Origin: Tistlia sp040905785
Lineage (GTDB): Bacteria; Pseudomonadota; Alphaproteobacteria; Kiloniellales; DSM-21159
Assembly (NCBI RefSeq): GCF_040905785.1
Contig: NZ_JBBDQW010000072.1
Location: 62,001-126,000, forward strand
DNA length: 64,000 nt
Direction of reading: 5' to 3'
Shown here: positions 19,021 to 27,913 of the stretch, piece by piece
How the letters are laid out: every line of letters begins with the position of its first letter
How positions within the stretch are numbered: position 1 is the stretch's first letter
The notes under the pieces: model-generated
Seen by the model: only the letters and a program-made list of their open reading frames with translations
Databases searched by the model: none
What the model was told of the DNA's origin: nothing
Program-made: the position numbers and the translations under genes

Positions 19021-19110
19021 CGGAGAGTGAAGCTGCCATTTCGCCGGCCACTTCACGCTCTCCGGCAGGCTCGGGACGAAGCAGCTAGGTCCCAATCGCT
19101 TCGTTCCGAG
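19021..19110. repeat. Pair of adjacent long hairpins (REP-like element or terminator)
   Basis: Hairpin 1 (19021-19064) pairs CGGAGAGTGAAG with CTTCACGCTCTCCG, with a two-base bulge. Hairpin 2 (19070-19110) pairs 13 bases, CTCGGGACGAAGC with GCTTCGTTCCGAG, with a single G-T mismatch and a 15-base loop. They lie between the convergent lipoprotein and aminopeptidase genes. The tidy double stem-loop looks like an interspersed palindromic element rather than a simple terminator, as there is no T-tract. No second copy was seen in this window. Confidence 0.55.
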
Positions 19111-19217
19111 CTTGTCCGAGGCGCCGTCCCCCGACGGCGAAGCCAACTCCTTCGCTGCCGCCCGGACTTCCGGAAGCGGGTCTCGACACTCGGGCCGGGG
19201 CCGCCGCGGCCGGGCTC

Positions 19218-21110
19218 CTACTCTCGCTGCAGCGGCGCCGTCGCGGATTCCAGCCAGCGCCTGTCCGCTTCCCCGAGCAGGGGCGACAGGCTTTTGCGCA
19301 CGCGGGCGTGGTAGGCGTCGAGCCAGGCCAGCTCCTCCCCGCTCATCAGCGAGGGCTCGATGGCGGAGCGGTCGATCGGCGCCAGGGTCAGGGTCTCGAA
19401 GGCGAGCATCGGCTTCTCGTCGTCCGGCCGGGCGTCCTCGACCACCGCGACGAGGTTCTCGATGCGGATGCCGTAGGCGCCCTCCTTGTAGTAGCCCGGC
19501 TCGTTCGAGACGATCATGCCGGGCCGCAGCGCCACGGCGTTCGGCAGCTTGGAGATGCGCTGCGGGCCCTCGTGCACGCCGAGATAGCTGCCGACGCCGT
19601 GCCCGGTGCCGTGATCGAAGTCGAGGCCGTCCTGCCAGAGGCGGCTGCGCGCCAGGGCGTCGAGCTGGCTGCCGGTGGTGCCGGCGGGAAAGCGCTGGCG
19701 GGCCAGGGCGATGTGGCCCTGGAGCACCCGGGTGAAGCGCTGCCGCAGCTCCACCGCGACCGGCCCGATGGCGACCGTGCGGGTGACGTCGGTGGTGCCG
19801 TCGAGGTACTGCGCGCCCGAATCGACCAGCAGGAACTCGCCGCTCTTCAGCCTCCGGTTGGTCGCCGGCGTCGCCCGGTAGTGGATGACCGCGCCGTTCG
19901 GGCCGCTGCCGGCGATGGTGTCGAAGGACAGGCTGCGGAAGCGCTCTTCGGCGGCGCGGAAGCGGGCCAGGCGCTCGATCGCCGCCAATTCGTCCAGACT
20001 GCCGTTCGACGCCTCCTCCTCGAGCCAGTGCAGGAAGCGGCTGAGCGCGGCGCCGTCGCGCCGGTGGGCGGCGCGCGCGCCCTCCAGCTCGACGGCGTTC
20101 TTGCAGGCCTTGGGCAGCAGGCAGGGGTCGTCGCCCTCGACGATCTCGCTGCCGCCGTCGGCCAGGCGGTCGAAGATCCAGGCGCCGGCGCTGCCGGGAT
20201 CGGCCAGCACGCGCCGCTTGCCGAGGGCCTCGAGGGCAGCGCCGAGCGCCTCGGGCGGGCGCAGGGCGACGCCGTTGCCGAGGTGCTCGGCGAGCTGCGG
20301 GTCGGCGACCTTGGCGGAGGCCACGAACCACTCCACGGTGGCGTCGTCGCGCAGGATCGCGAAGGACAGCGGCAGCGGCGTCCTGGTGACGTCGCCGCCG
20401 CGCACGTTGAGCAGCCAGGCGATCGAGTCCGGCTGGGTCAGCACCGCCGCCGCGATCTTCTCGGCGCCCAGCCGCTCGGCCAGCTCCGCCCGCTTCTCGG
20501 CCGAAGGCCGGCCGGCGAAGTCCAGCGGGTGGGGCACGACCGGCGCGGCCGGCGGCGCCGGGCGGTCGTGCCAGACGGTGTCGAGCGGATTGCTCTCGAC
20601 TGGCACCGCCTCGCCGCCGGCGCGCCGGCAGTCGGCCTGCAGCCGGCGCACCTGGGCTTGGCTGTGCAGGTGCGGGTCGTAGCCGAGGCGGCGGCCGCCC
20701 AGGTGCTCGCCGAGCCAGGCCGAGAGCGGCTGCTCGCTCATGTGGCGCGGCTCGAAGAGGGCGGTGTCGACCTGCTGGCGCGCCTGCAGGGTGTAGCGGC
20801 CGTCGACGAAGATCGCCGCGCGCTCGGCCAGCACGGCGGCGCTGCCGGCCGAGCCGGTGAAGCCGGTCAGCCAGGTCAGCCGCTCGGCCGAGGGCGCCAG
20901 CTCCTCGCTCTGGTGTTCGTCGGCATGGGGCACCAGGAAGCCGTCGAGGCCGCGCCCGGCGAGCTCGCGGCGCAACGCCTGCAGGCGCTGCGCGCTCTCG
21001 GACGTGGCGGTGGCGCTCTCGGACGTGGCGGTGGCGGTCTCGGACGTGGCGGTCTTGGGCGGGGCGGTCGGGGTCGGGGCGGCGCGGGTCTGGGGAGAGG
21101 CGGGGTTCAT
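19218..21110 (-). CDS. pepP: Xaa-Pro aminopeptidase (aminopeptidase P family, M24B)
   Basis: A 630-residue three-domain aminopeptidase P that removes N-terminal residues preceding proline. Two creatinase-like N-terminal domains (FLVPHADEHQSEELAPSAERLTWL and IFVDGRYTLQA) precede the pita-bread catalytic domain. The dinuclear metal ligands are visible: LVDSGAQYLDGTTDVTRT (two Asp), GTGHGVGSYLGVHEGP (His), SNEPGYY (Glu) and GIRIENL (Glu). The length matches the long cytosolic PepP form with its C-terminal extension. The first ~45 residues are a non-conserved Thr/Ala/Ser-rich tail containing a threefold seven-residue repeat encoded by a 21-base tandem repeat. An internal start may be the real one, but no ATG exists there. 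Confidence 0.93.
   Translation of the reverse strand: MNPASPQTRAAPTPTAPPKTATSETATATSESATATSESAQRLQALRRELAGRGLDGFLVPHADEHQSEELAPSAERLTWLTGFTGSAGSAAVLAERAAIFVDGRYTLQARQQVDTALFEPRHMSEQPLSAWLGEHLGGRRLGYDPHLHSQAQVRRLQADCRRAGGEAVPVESNPLDTVWHDRPAPPAAPVVPHPLDFAGRPSAEKRAELAERLGAEKIAAAVLTQPDSIAWLLNVRGGDVTRTPLPLSFAILRDDATVEWFVASAKVADPQLAEHLGNGVALRPPEALGAALEALGKRRVLADPGSAGAWIFDRLADGGSEIVEGDDPCLLPKACKNAVELEGARAAHRRDGAALSRFLHWLEEEASNGSLDELAAIERLARFRAAEERFRSLSFDTIAGSGPNGAVIHYRATPATNRRLKSGEFLLVDSGAQYLDGTTDVTRTVAIGPVAVELRQRFTRVLQGHIALARQRFPAGTTGSQLDALARSRLWQDGLDFDHGTGHGVGSYLGVHEGPQRISKLPNAVALRPGMIVSNEPGYYKEGAYGIRIENLVAVVEDARPDDEKPMLAFETLTLAPIDRSAIEPSLMSGEELAWLDAYHARVRKSLSPLLGEADRRWLESATAPLQRE
20992..21054. 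repeat. Three 21-base tandem repeats inside the pepP 5' end
   Basis: Two identical copies of gcgctctcggacgtggcggt-g and a third with two changes lie head to tail at 20992-21012, 21013-21033 and 21034-21054. On the coding strand they give three copies of a Thr/Ala/Ser/Glu heptad near the N-terminus of the aminopeptidase. The near-identity at the DNA level implies recent duplication. Confidence 0.85.
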
Positions 21111-21368
21111 GAGCGAAAGCTATGCGCGCCGCCTCGGCATCGCAAGCGGGCCCCCCGCAGGAAGTCCTTGCGCACCAGCCACGGGGACCGTGGCAAGCCT
21201 TTCGTTGGGCTTAACGCAAGGCATGACGGCCCCGCAATGCTGCAGTGCAAAATGCCCGCTCACGCCCGACGCGCCGGAGGCTTATCTCCTTTGAGTGAAC
21301 GCTCGCTCCTACCAATTTCTGATGGAAGCGGGCCCAGCAGAACGCGCTAAAATTGGAAGGACAGACTT

Positions 21369-21992
21369 GTGACCCGCCTTATCGACCTCGAGGGCCAGCG
21401 CCGCATCGACGCGGCACTCTTGCCCTTCGAAAGCCCCGAGCGCCTGATGATGCGTGCCCGCCGCGAGCAGGCCCGCTACATGGGCGAGTTGACCCGGATG
21501 ACGGTCTCGGCCGTGACCCGCGTCACCGGCCTGGCCGCGCTCAGCGACTCGCTGCGCCGCCACACCGTCTACCGCCGCACGGTCGACGAGCTCAGCCAGC
21601 TCGACGACGCCGTGCTCGCCGACATCGGCATGACCCGCTCCGAGATCCGGCGCCGGGCCCTCGAGTGCTCGCGCGATGCCGTCCCGGCCCGCCAGCGCTG
21701 GTGGAACCGCGCCGCCGCCTGGCTGGCCACCGTGCGTGACGAGCAGCGCACCGTGCGCGAGCTCTCGGCCCTCGACGAGCGCATGCTGCGTGACATCGGC
21801 ATCGAGCCCGGCAGCCTGCGCGGCACCGCCGAGCGCATGACCGGCCCGAGCCGTCCGATGGTCATCGAGGCCGTCTCGGCCCTGCGCGAGGCCGCCGTTG
21901 TCATCTTCACGCCCTTCAAGCAGGCGCGCGACCAGCAGATCAGCCAGGCGCTGACCGAGGTCGGCCAGACCACCGGCAAGCGGGCGGCCTGA
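21369..21992 (+). CDS. Protein with two DUF1127 motifs
   Basis: A 207-residue protein read from a GTG at 21369 with a ggaagg ribosome site. It carries two DUF1127-type segments, VDELSQLDDAVLADIGMTRSEI (residues ~75-96) and VRELSALDERMLRDIGIEPGSL (~130-151). Each matches the 40-residue DUF1127 pattern in which leucines and the DIG turn are conserved. Proteins with a single motif are normally 45-75 residues and in some alphaproteobacteria affect phosphate/carbon metabolism and RNA maturation. Two copies plus long flanks in one protein is unusual. There is no membrane span. A strong rho-independent terminator follows. Confidence 0.8.
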   Translation: MTRLIDLEGQRRIDAALLPFESPERLMMRARREQARYMGELTRMTVSAVTRVTGLAALSDSLRRHTVYRRTVDELSQLDDAVLADIGMTRSEIRRRALECSRDAVPARQRWWNRAAAWLATVRDEQRTVRELSALDERMLRDIGIEPGSLRGTAERMTGPSRPMVIEAVSALREAAVVIFTPFKQARDQQISQALTEVGQTTGKRAA

Positions 21993-22032
21993 GGCATGGC
22001 AGCAGGCCCACGGGCGAAAGCTTCGTACTGAG

Positions 22033-22069
22033 CGGGGCGAGTCGGGATCGGCTCGCCCCGTTTGGTTTT
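22033..22069 (+). terminator. Rho-independent terminator after the DUF1127 gene
   Basis: A perfect 9-bp stem, CGGGGCGAG and CTCGCCCCG, with a 10-base loop is followed directly by tttggtttt. It lies 40 bases past the DUF1127 stop and just before the convergent prmA stop. It is the clearest intrinsic terminator in the window. Confidence 0.88.
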
Positions 22070-22073
22070 GCGC

Positions 22074-22949
22074 TCACCCCGGCCGCTGCAGCAGCAGCAC
22101 CGACCACTCGTTGAAGTGCCAGCGCCCGAGCAGCCGCAGGCCGACCGCCCGGTGCTTGGCCAGGACCCGGCGCTCCTGGCGCACCAGCAATCCCGACAGC
22201 ACGACCAGCCCGCCCGGCGCCAGGTGCCGCGCCGTGCCCAGCGCCAGCCGGCAGAGCGGCCCCGCCAGGATGTTGGCGACGATCAGGTCGTAGGGCGCCG
22301 CGCCGCGCAGCCGCGGGTGAGCGTAGCCCGTGGCGCCCAGGGTCTCGATGCCCGGTGCGCCGTTGGCGCGGACGTTCTCCCTGGCGACCCGGACCGCCGC
22401 CGGATCGATGTCGGCGGCAAGCACGCGCGCCGCCGGCCACAGCCGGGAAACCGCCAGCGCCAGCACCGCCGAGCCGCAGCCCAGGTCGAGCGCCCGAGCG
22501 ACCCGGTGCCGCTTGGCCAGCTCGGTCAGCGCGACCAGGCAGCCGTAGGTCGTCTCGTGGCGGCCGGTGCCGAAGGCCTGGTTGGCGTCGATGCGGAGCG
22601 GCAGGGTGCCGGGCGGCGGCGGCGTCGTGACGTGGCTGCCGTGCACCCAGAAGCGGCCGGCCTGGATCGGCTTGAGCTCGGCCTGGCTCTCGGCCACCCA
22701 GTCGGTCTCGGGCAGCAGGCCGAGCTCGAAGTCGGGCATGGCGCCGCCCGTGGCCAGGGACGCCGCGGCGAGGCGCGCCGTCACCCAGCCGCGGTCGGGC
22801 TCGTCGCCGAAGTACCAGGTCATGCGCACCCGGCCGTCGCTGCCGGGGACGTCGGTCGCCAGCGCGCCCTCGAGCGCGGCCAGGGCGCGGTCGAACAGCT
22901 CGGCGGCGGCGGCGGGCGCCTTCAGGCTCAGTCGGTAGATCGCGGACAT
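22074..22949 (-). CDS. prmA: Ribosomal protein L11 methyltransferase
   Basis: A 291-residue class I SAM-dependent methyltransferase that trimethylates ribosomal protein L11. The substrate-recognition N-terminal domain (to ~residue 110) includes DRGWVTARL and FWVHGSH. The block DANQAFGTGRHETTYGCLVAL is diagnostic of PrmA. The SAM-binding motif ALDLGCGSAVLALA follows, then AADIDPAAV and the catalytic-loop IVANILAGPL. I chose the ATG at 22949 (MSAIYRLSL) over one 36 bases upstream because it matches the usual length and the beginning of the first beta strand. Confidence 0.93.
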   Translation of the reverse strand: MSAIYRLSLKAPAAAAELFDRALAALEGALATDVPGSDGRVRMTWYFGDEPDRGWVTARLAAASLATGGAMPDFELGLLPETDWVAESQAELKPIQAGRFWVHGSHVTTPPPPGTLPLRIDANQAFGTGRHETTYGCLVALTELAKRHRVARALDLGCGSAVLALAVSRLWPAARVLAADIDPAAVRVARENVRANGAPGIETLGATGYAHPRLRGAAPYDLIVANILAGPLCRLALGTARHLAPGGLVVLSGLLVRQERRVLAKHRAVGLRLLGRWHFNEWSVLLLQRPG

Positions 22950-23038
22950 CGGCCAGCCTCTGGACGAGGCGGCGCCGCCGGTCAAGCGGCTTCACGCGCG
23001 TCCTGCCGGATCGCCCGCCGCCAAGCCTTCGGTCGCGG

Positions 23039-23260
23039 TCAGTCCAGCTTGTCGGAGAGGTAGCCGGCCCCGGCGCCGAGCGCGCCGCCGATCGCCGCGC
23101 CGCAGGCGACGCAGCCGCCGGTGACCACCGTGCCGACGGTGCCGACGGCGGCGCCGATGGCACCGCCCGAGAGGGTCCGCTGCTCGCTGTTGCTCATGCC
23201 CGAGCAACCGGCGAGGCCGAAGGCGGCAACCAGTGCCGCCGCGAGAGTCCAGGTGCGCAT
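23039..23260 (-). CDS. Small glycine-zipper lipoprotein
   Basis: A 73-residue protein. The signal peptide MRTWTLAAALVAAFGLAGC ends in the lipobox LAGC (Cys19). The rest is a glycine-zipper membrane segment, GGAIGAAVGTVGTVVTGG and GAAIGGALGAGAGYLSDKL, as in YMGG-like/OsmB-like entericidin-type proteins. Such proteins sit in the outer membrane or periplasm; many are stress-induced. Two Cys (GGCVACGAA) lie between the zippers. It stands alone between prmA and the helicase gene. Confidence 0.8.
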   Translation of the reverse strand: MRTWTLAAALVAAFGLAGCSGMSNSEQRTLSGGAIGAAVGTVGTVVTGGCVACGAAIGGALGAGAGYLSDKLD

Positions 23261-23410
23261 TGCGATCTTCTCCTTCGTCCCCTGAAGCGTCCGCGCCCTT
23301 AAGCGCCGTTGCTCCGAAAAAGTTGCAGCGGGGTAAGGAGATGGCCGCGATTGGGTCGTCGGCGAGTCCCTCGAGCGGCCGAAATGAGGCGGCGAGCGGC
23401 CGCTCCGGCT

Positions 23411-25756
23411 TCAGCCGGCCTGGTCGGCCGGCACCAGGAAGGCGGCCATGACCTTCTTCTGGTCGCCGTGGTCGAAGGCGACGGTCAGGCGCTCGCCCTC
23501 GACGGCGGTGATCGTGCCGTAGCCGAACTTCTTGTGGAAGACCCGCTCCTCGCACGCGAAGCCGTGAGCCACCCTGGCGGCGCCTTCCACGCGCCGCGCC
23601 TCGAGGTCCAGCGTCGGGCCGCGGCCGGCGAAGCGCTCGCCGCCCTCGGCTGCGCGTGCCTTCTGGGCGCGCAGCATGCCCGGCGTGGCGCGCGTCTCGC
23701 CCCACTCCTTGAAGCCGCTCCCGAAGCCGCCGCCGGAGCCGCCACTGGCGAAGGCGGTGCCGCCCCAGGCCGCCGCCGAGGCGCCGTAGAGGCCCTGGTC
23801 GCTCTCCTGCTCGACGTGCTCCGCCGGCAGCTCGTCGACGAAGCGCGAGGGAATCGCCGCGTTCCAGGAGCCGTGCAGGCGCCGGTTGGCGGCGAAGGAG
23901 ACGATCGCGCGCTTGCGGGCCCGCGTCAGCCCGACGTAGGCGAGGCGGCGCTCCTCCTCGAGGCCGCGCAGGCCGCTCTCGCCGAGCGCCCGCTGGTTCG
24001 GGAACAATCCCTCCTCCCAGCCCGGCAGGAAAACCGTGTCGAACTCCAGGCCCTTGGCGGCGTGCAGGGTCATCACCGTGACCTGGTCGGCGCCGCTGTC
24101 CAGAAGGCTTTCCATGACCAGGCTGACGTGCTCGAGGAAGCCGGCCAGGCTGTCGAACTCGGCCAGGGCGTCGACCAGCTCCGTGAGGTTCTCCAGGCGG
24201 CCCGGCGCCTCGATCGAGGTGTCGGCCCGCCACATCGCCAGGTAGCCCGACTCCTCGAGCACGATCTCGGCCAGCTCGGGATGCGGGATCGCGCCGACCT
24301 GGGCCTGCCAGCGCTCGAATCCGGCGACCAGGGTCGCCAGCGCGCGCCGCGCCTGGGGCCTCAGCTCCTCGGTGCCGACGGTCAGGCGCGCGGCCTGGAA
24401 CAGCGAGACGCCCTGGCTTCGGCGAACCTGCTGCAAACTCTGCAGCGCGGCCTCGCCCAGGCCGCGCTTGGGCACGTTGAAGATCCGCTCGAAGGCGAGG
24501 TCGTCGTCGGGCTGCGCGATCAGGCGCAGGTAGGCGAGGGCGTCGCGGACCTCGCGCCGCTCGTAGAAGCGCGGGCCGCCGACCACCCGGTAGGGCAGGC
24601 CGATGGCGACGAAGCGCTCCTCGAACTCCCGCGTCATCGCGCCGGTGCGCACCAGGATCGCGATCTCCGAGAGCGCGTGGCCGCCGCGCTGCAGCGCCTC
24701 GATCTCCTCGCCGACGAAGCGCGCCTCGGCCTCGCCGTCCCAGAGGCCGCGCAGGCGGACCTTCTCGCCCTGGTCGCCCTCGGTCCAGAGCGTCTTGCCC
24801 AGGCGGCTCTCGTTCCAGGCGATGAGGCCGGAGGCGGCGCCCAGGATATGCGGCGTCGAGCGGTAGTTGCGCTCCAGGCGGATCACCGTGGCGCCGGGGA
24901 AGTCCTGCTCGAAGCGCAGGATGTTGCCGACCTCGGCGCCGCGCCAGCCGTAGATCGACTGGTCGTCGTCGCCGACGCAGCAGATGTTGCGGTGGCCGGC
25001 GGCGAGCAGGCGCAGCCAGAGGTACTGCGCGACGTTGGTGTCCTGGTACTCGTCGACCAGCAGGTAGCGGAACTGCCGCTGGTAGCGCTTCAGCACCTCC
25101 TCGCGCCCCTGGAAGATCGTCAGGCAGTGCAGCAGCAGGTCGCCGAAGTCGCAGGCGTTGAGCTCCAGCAGTCGGGCCTGGTAGGCGGCGTAGAGCTCGC
25201 CCATCCTGCCGCCGGCGAGGTCGCCGGCCTCGGCCGCGGAGATCCGGTCGGGGGTCAGGCCGCGGTCCTTCCAGCGCTCGACCACGCTCAGCAGCATGCG
25301 CGCCGGCCAGGTCTTGTCGTCGATGGCGAGGGCGGCGACCTGCTGCTTCATCAGGCGCAGCTGGTCGTCGGGATCGAGGATCGTGAAGTTCGGCTTCAGG
25401 CCGACCGCCTCGGCCTCGCGGCGCAGGATGCGCGCGGCCAGGGCGTGGAAGGTGCCCATCCACCAGCCCTCGACAGAGGCGATGCCGAGCAGGGCCGCGA
25501 CGCGGTCCTTCATCTCGCGCGCCGCCTTGTTGGTGAAGGTGACCGCCAGGATCTGCGCCGGGACCGCCTTGCCGGTCCACAGCAGCTGGGCCAGGCGCGC
25601 GGTCAGCGCCCGCGTCTTGCCGGTGCCGGCGCCGGCCAGCATCAGCACCGGCCCGTCGAGCGCCTGGACCGCCTGGCGCTGCGGCTCGTTGAGGCCGGCG
25701 AACCAGGGCGGCTGGCGGCCGTCGGTGGTCGGGGGGAGTGGGTCGGAAACGGACAT
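23411..25756 (-). CDS. uvrD: UvrD/PcrA-type superfamily 1A DNA helicase
   Basis: A 781-residue 3'-to-5' DNA helicase used in nucleotide excision and mismatch repair. The motifs appear in order: Q motif LNEPQRQAVQ (residue ~23), Walker A LAGAGTGKTRALTARL (~40), FTNKAAREMK, Walker B VDEYQDTN, GDDDQSIYGWRGA (motif III), RNYRSTPHIL, VMTLHAAKGLEFDTVFLPG and VGLTRARKR (motif VI). The C-terminus ends in a Tudor-like patch with VFHKKFGYGTITAVEG, as in PcrA and UvrD. Length and order are normal. A competing long frame in another phase over the same bases has no motif and was discarded. Confidence 0.95.
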   Translation of the reverse strand: MSVSDPLPPTTDGRQPPWFAGLNEPQRQAVQALDGPVLMLAGAGTGKTRALTARLAQLLWTGKAVPAQILAVTFTNKAAREMKDRVAALLGIASVEGWWMGTFHALAARILRREAEAVGLKPNFTILDPDDQLRLMKQQVAALAIDDKTWPARMLLSVVERWKDRGLTPDRISAAEAGDLAGGRMGELYAAYQARLLELNACDFGDLLLHCLTIFQGREEVLKRYQRQFRYLLVDEYQDTNVAQYLWLRLLAAGHRNICCVGDDDQSIYGWRGAEVGNILRFEQDFPGATVIRLERNYRSTPHILGAASGLIAWNESRLGKTLWTEGDQGEKVRLRGLWDGEAEARFVGEEIEALQRGGHALSEIAILVRTGAMTREFEERFVAIGLPYRVVGGPRFYERREVRDALAYLRLIAQPDDDLAFERIFNVPKRGLGEAALQSLQQVRRSQGVSLFQAARLTVGTEELRPQARRALATLVAGFERWQAQVGAIPHPELAEIVLEESGYLAMWRADTSIEAPGRLENLTELVDALAEFDSLAGFLEHVSLVMESLLDSGADQVTVMTLHAAKGLEFDTVFLPGWEEGLFPNQRALGESGLRGLEEERRLAYVGLTRARKRAIVSFAANRRLHGSWNAAIPSRFVDELPAEHVEQESDQGLYGASAAAWGGTAFASGGSGGGFGSGFKEWGETRATPGMLRAQKARAAEGGERFAGRGPTLDLEARRVEGAARVAHGFACEERVFHKKFGYGTITAVEGERLTVAFDHGDQKKVMAAFLVPADQAG

Positions 25757-25997
25757 GATGCGACTATATAGCGCCGCCGCCCGCGAGTCGGCAGGGCAGG
25801 GGGCTAGAAGTTCGGCGGCGGCTTCGCGATCGACGACCGTCTCGACCGCGCAACTTGGAAGGCGGCAGCGCTGCCGGTACGGGTGAGCGGCACCGGCGGG
25901 TGCGCGAGGGGGCCGGCGCCTTGCTTGCGCACGAGCCCGGTTGGTAGTTTCCGCTCCGGCATCTGCCAGGCAATCTCAGGAGCCCACGTCTTCGTCG

Positions 25998-26540
25998 ATG
26001 GATGATTCCCAGATACCGCCGGCGAACGCTGCGCACGTCACCACCGGACAGCCGGTCCTGCTGGCCCTGTACCGTCACTGGACCGCCTTGTGCGGCGAGC
26101 GGCGGTTTCCCCGGCGGCGGGATGTCGATCCCGCAGGGATGTGGCGGCTCATCGAGAACGTCATGATGATCGAGGTGGCCTATCCGGCGGTCGGATCGCC
26201 AGCCGACTCGCGTCCGGTGTTTCGCTACCGCCTGATCGGTACCGGCGTGACCTTCGCCGCAGGCTACGACCTGACCGGCAGCAGCTTCGACGACCTGCCC
26301 GACCTGGAGTTCCGCGCCTTCTGCCAATCGCTGTTCGAACGAGCGCTGGCCCTGGCGGAGCCGGTGAGCGCCGCCGGAGAGCGCACGATCGACGGCGAGC
26401 GCTGGGCGTTCGACTCGATCCTGCTGCCCTTGTCGGAGGACGATCGGAGGATCGACGCCTTCCTGGCCGCCCTGGTCTATCCGAGAAATTGGAACAGGGG
26501 CAGGCGGCCGAAGCCACCCTGGAACTGGCACAACGCGTAA
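25998..26540 (+). CDS. PAS-domain protein (PAS_5-like)
   Basis: A 180-residue protein starting at ATG 25998 (MDDSQIPPAN); a TTG at 25941 would add 19 non-conserved residues. The pattern LYRHWTALCGERRFPRRRDVDPAGMWRLIENVMMIEV, then FRYRLIGTGVTFAAGYDLTGSSFDDLP, matches the PAS_5 family (DUF1488-era 'PAS domain' proteins) found in many copies in Rhodospirillales. No output domain is attached, so it is a stand-alone sensor or binding domain of unknown ligand. The stop codon lies inside the first unit of a 21-base tandem duplication. Confidence 0.75.
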   Translation: MDDSQIPPANAAHVTTGQPVLLALYRHWTALCGERRFPRRRDVDPAGMWRLIENVMMIEVAYPAVGSPADSRPVFRYRLIGTGVTFAAGYDLTGSSFDDLPDLEFRAFCQSLFERALALAEPVSAAGERTIDGERWAFDSILLPLSEDDRRIDAFLAALVYPRNWNRGRRPKPPWNWHNA

Positions 26541-26576
26541 GGGCGGGCAGGCAGCGCGTAAGGGCGGGCAGGCAGC
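26535..26576. repeat. Perfect 21-base direct tandem duplication spanning a stop codon
   Basis: gcgtaagggcgggcaggcag-c occurs twice without interruption (26535-26555 and 26556-26576). The first copy contains the TAA stop of the PAS gene and the second repeats it downstream in the same frame. Confidence 0.9.
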
Positions 26577-26683
26577 CGTCGACCTGCCGCCGGAAGCCGG
26601 CCGCCCCGGCTGCCGTGCCCCCGCCCTGGATTTTTCCGGTGCGCCTTGCGAAGGTCCCCGCCTTGCAGCCCCCGGAGCATCCC

Positions 26684-27826
26684 ATGCCACGCCACATCGA
26701 GCGCCTCGTCCTGTCCCGGCCGGCTCCCGGCACCGAGCGGGTGCTGCGCGCCTACCGCTGGGGGGCGCCCGACGCCCGGCCCAAGGCCTACCTCCAGGCC
26801 GCCCTGCACGCCGACGAGACGCCGGGCCTGCTGGTCGCCCACCACCTGACCCGCCTGCTCGACGCAGCCGAGTCGGCGGGGCAGCTTCGCGGCCAGGTCG
26901 TGCTGGTGCCCTACGCCAATCCGCTCGGCCTCGCGCAGTTCGTCAACGGCCAGCAGCTCGGGCGCTACGAACTCTCCGGCGGCGGCAACTTCAACCGCAA
27001 CTGGCCCGACCTCGCCGCCCTGGCCGGCGACGCCCTGGAGGGCCGGCTCGGTCCCGACCGGGCGCGCAACGTCCAGGTCATCCGCGCGGCCCTGGTCGAG
27101 GCGCTGGCGGAGCAGCCGCAGCCGCCGAAGGAGCTCGACCGCCTGCGCCTGGCGCTGGCGCGCCTGGCCTGCGACGCCGACCTGGTGCTCGACCTGCACT
27201 GCGACGACGAATCCCTGTTCCACCTGTTCCTGATCCCGCAGCACTGGCCGAGCCTGAGCGACTTGGCGCGCGAGCTGGGCAGCCAGGCCGTGCTGCTGGC
27301 CGAGGATTCCGGCGGCGGCTCCTTCGACGAGGCCTTCTCGGGCCCCTGGCTGCGCCTCGCCCGGCGTTTTCCCGACGCCGTGATCCCGCCAGCCTGCGAG
27401 GCCGCGACGGTCGAGCTGCGCGGCGCCGCCGACGTCAACGACGAGATCGCCCGGCGCGACGCCGAGGCGCTGCTGCGCGTCCTCGTGCGCCGCGGCTTCC
27501 TCGACGGCGCGGTCGGCGAGTTGCCGGAGGCGCTCTGCGAGGCCACCAGCCTCGATGCCGTCGACACCATCAAGGCCCCGGCCGCCGGCGTGCTGAGCTA
27601 CCGGGTCGGTCTCGGCGCCGTGGTCCGCAAGGGCGAGGTCGTGGCCGACCTGATCGACCCCGCCGCCGAGGATCCCCGGTCCGGCCGCAGCGAGATCTGC
27701 GCCGCGACCGACGGCTTCCTGCTCTCACGCCGGGCCCACAAGTTCGTCGCCGCCGGCGATTCGGTGGCCAAGGTCGTCGGGCGTGAGCCCCTGCCGCACC
27801 GCACCGGCTACCTGCTGGAGGATTGA
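26684..27826 (+). CDS. Succinylglutamate desuccinylase/aspartoacylase-family zinc hydrolase
   Basis: A 380-residue M14-type zinc carboxy-hydrolase. The zinc ligands fit the family: ALHADETPGLL (His and Glu, near residue 43-46) and LVLDLHCDDES (His, ~170); GGNFNRNWPD supplies the substrate-binding Asn-Arg pair. The C-terminal ~90 residues form a barrel-sandwich domain (IKAPAAGVLSYRVGLGAVVRKGEVVADLID) as in other AstE/AspA-like enzymes of unknown substrate. It probably deacylates a small N-acyl amino acid or removes a peptide-like group. The start at 26684 has a ccggag site. No arginine-catabolic ast genes are nearby, so it should not be called AstE. Confidence 0.85.
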   Translation: MPRHIERLVLSRPAPGTERVLRAYRWGAPDARPKAYLQAALHADETPGLLVAHHLTRLLDAAESAGQLRGQVVLVPYANPLGLAQFVNGQQLGRYELSGGGNFNRNWPDLAALAGDALEGRLGPDRARNVQVIRAALVEALAEQPQPPKELDRLRLALARLACDADLVLDLHCDDESLFHLFLIPQHWPSLSDLARELGSQAVLLAEDSGGGSFDEAFSGPWLRLARRFPDAVIPPACEAATVELRGAADVNDEIARRDAEALLRVLVRRGFLDGAVGELPEALCEATSLDAVDTIKAPAAGVLSYRVGLGAVVRKGEVVADLIDPAAEDPRSGRSEICAATDGFLLSRRAHKFVAAGDSVAKVVGREPLPHRTGYLLED

Positions 27827-27913
27827 ACGGCCCCGCCCCTTGCCGGGCCGCGGCGCCGGCGCACCTTGGAAGGGAGTCTCCAGTCACCCGACTCCCGGAC
27901 ACAGGTGGTCGCG

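Noticed and set aside
26684..27826. AstE (succinylglutamate desuccinylase) of arginine catabolism
   Set aside because: The family fits but no other ast gene is near, and the C-terminal barrel-sandwich domain is common in unrelated members.
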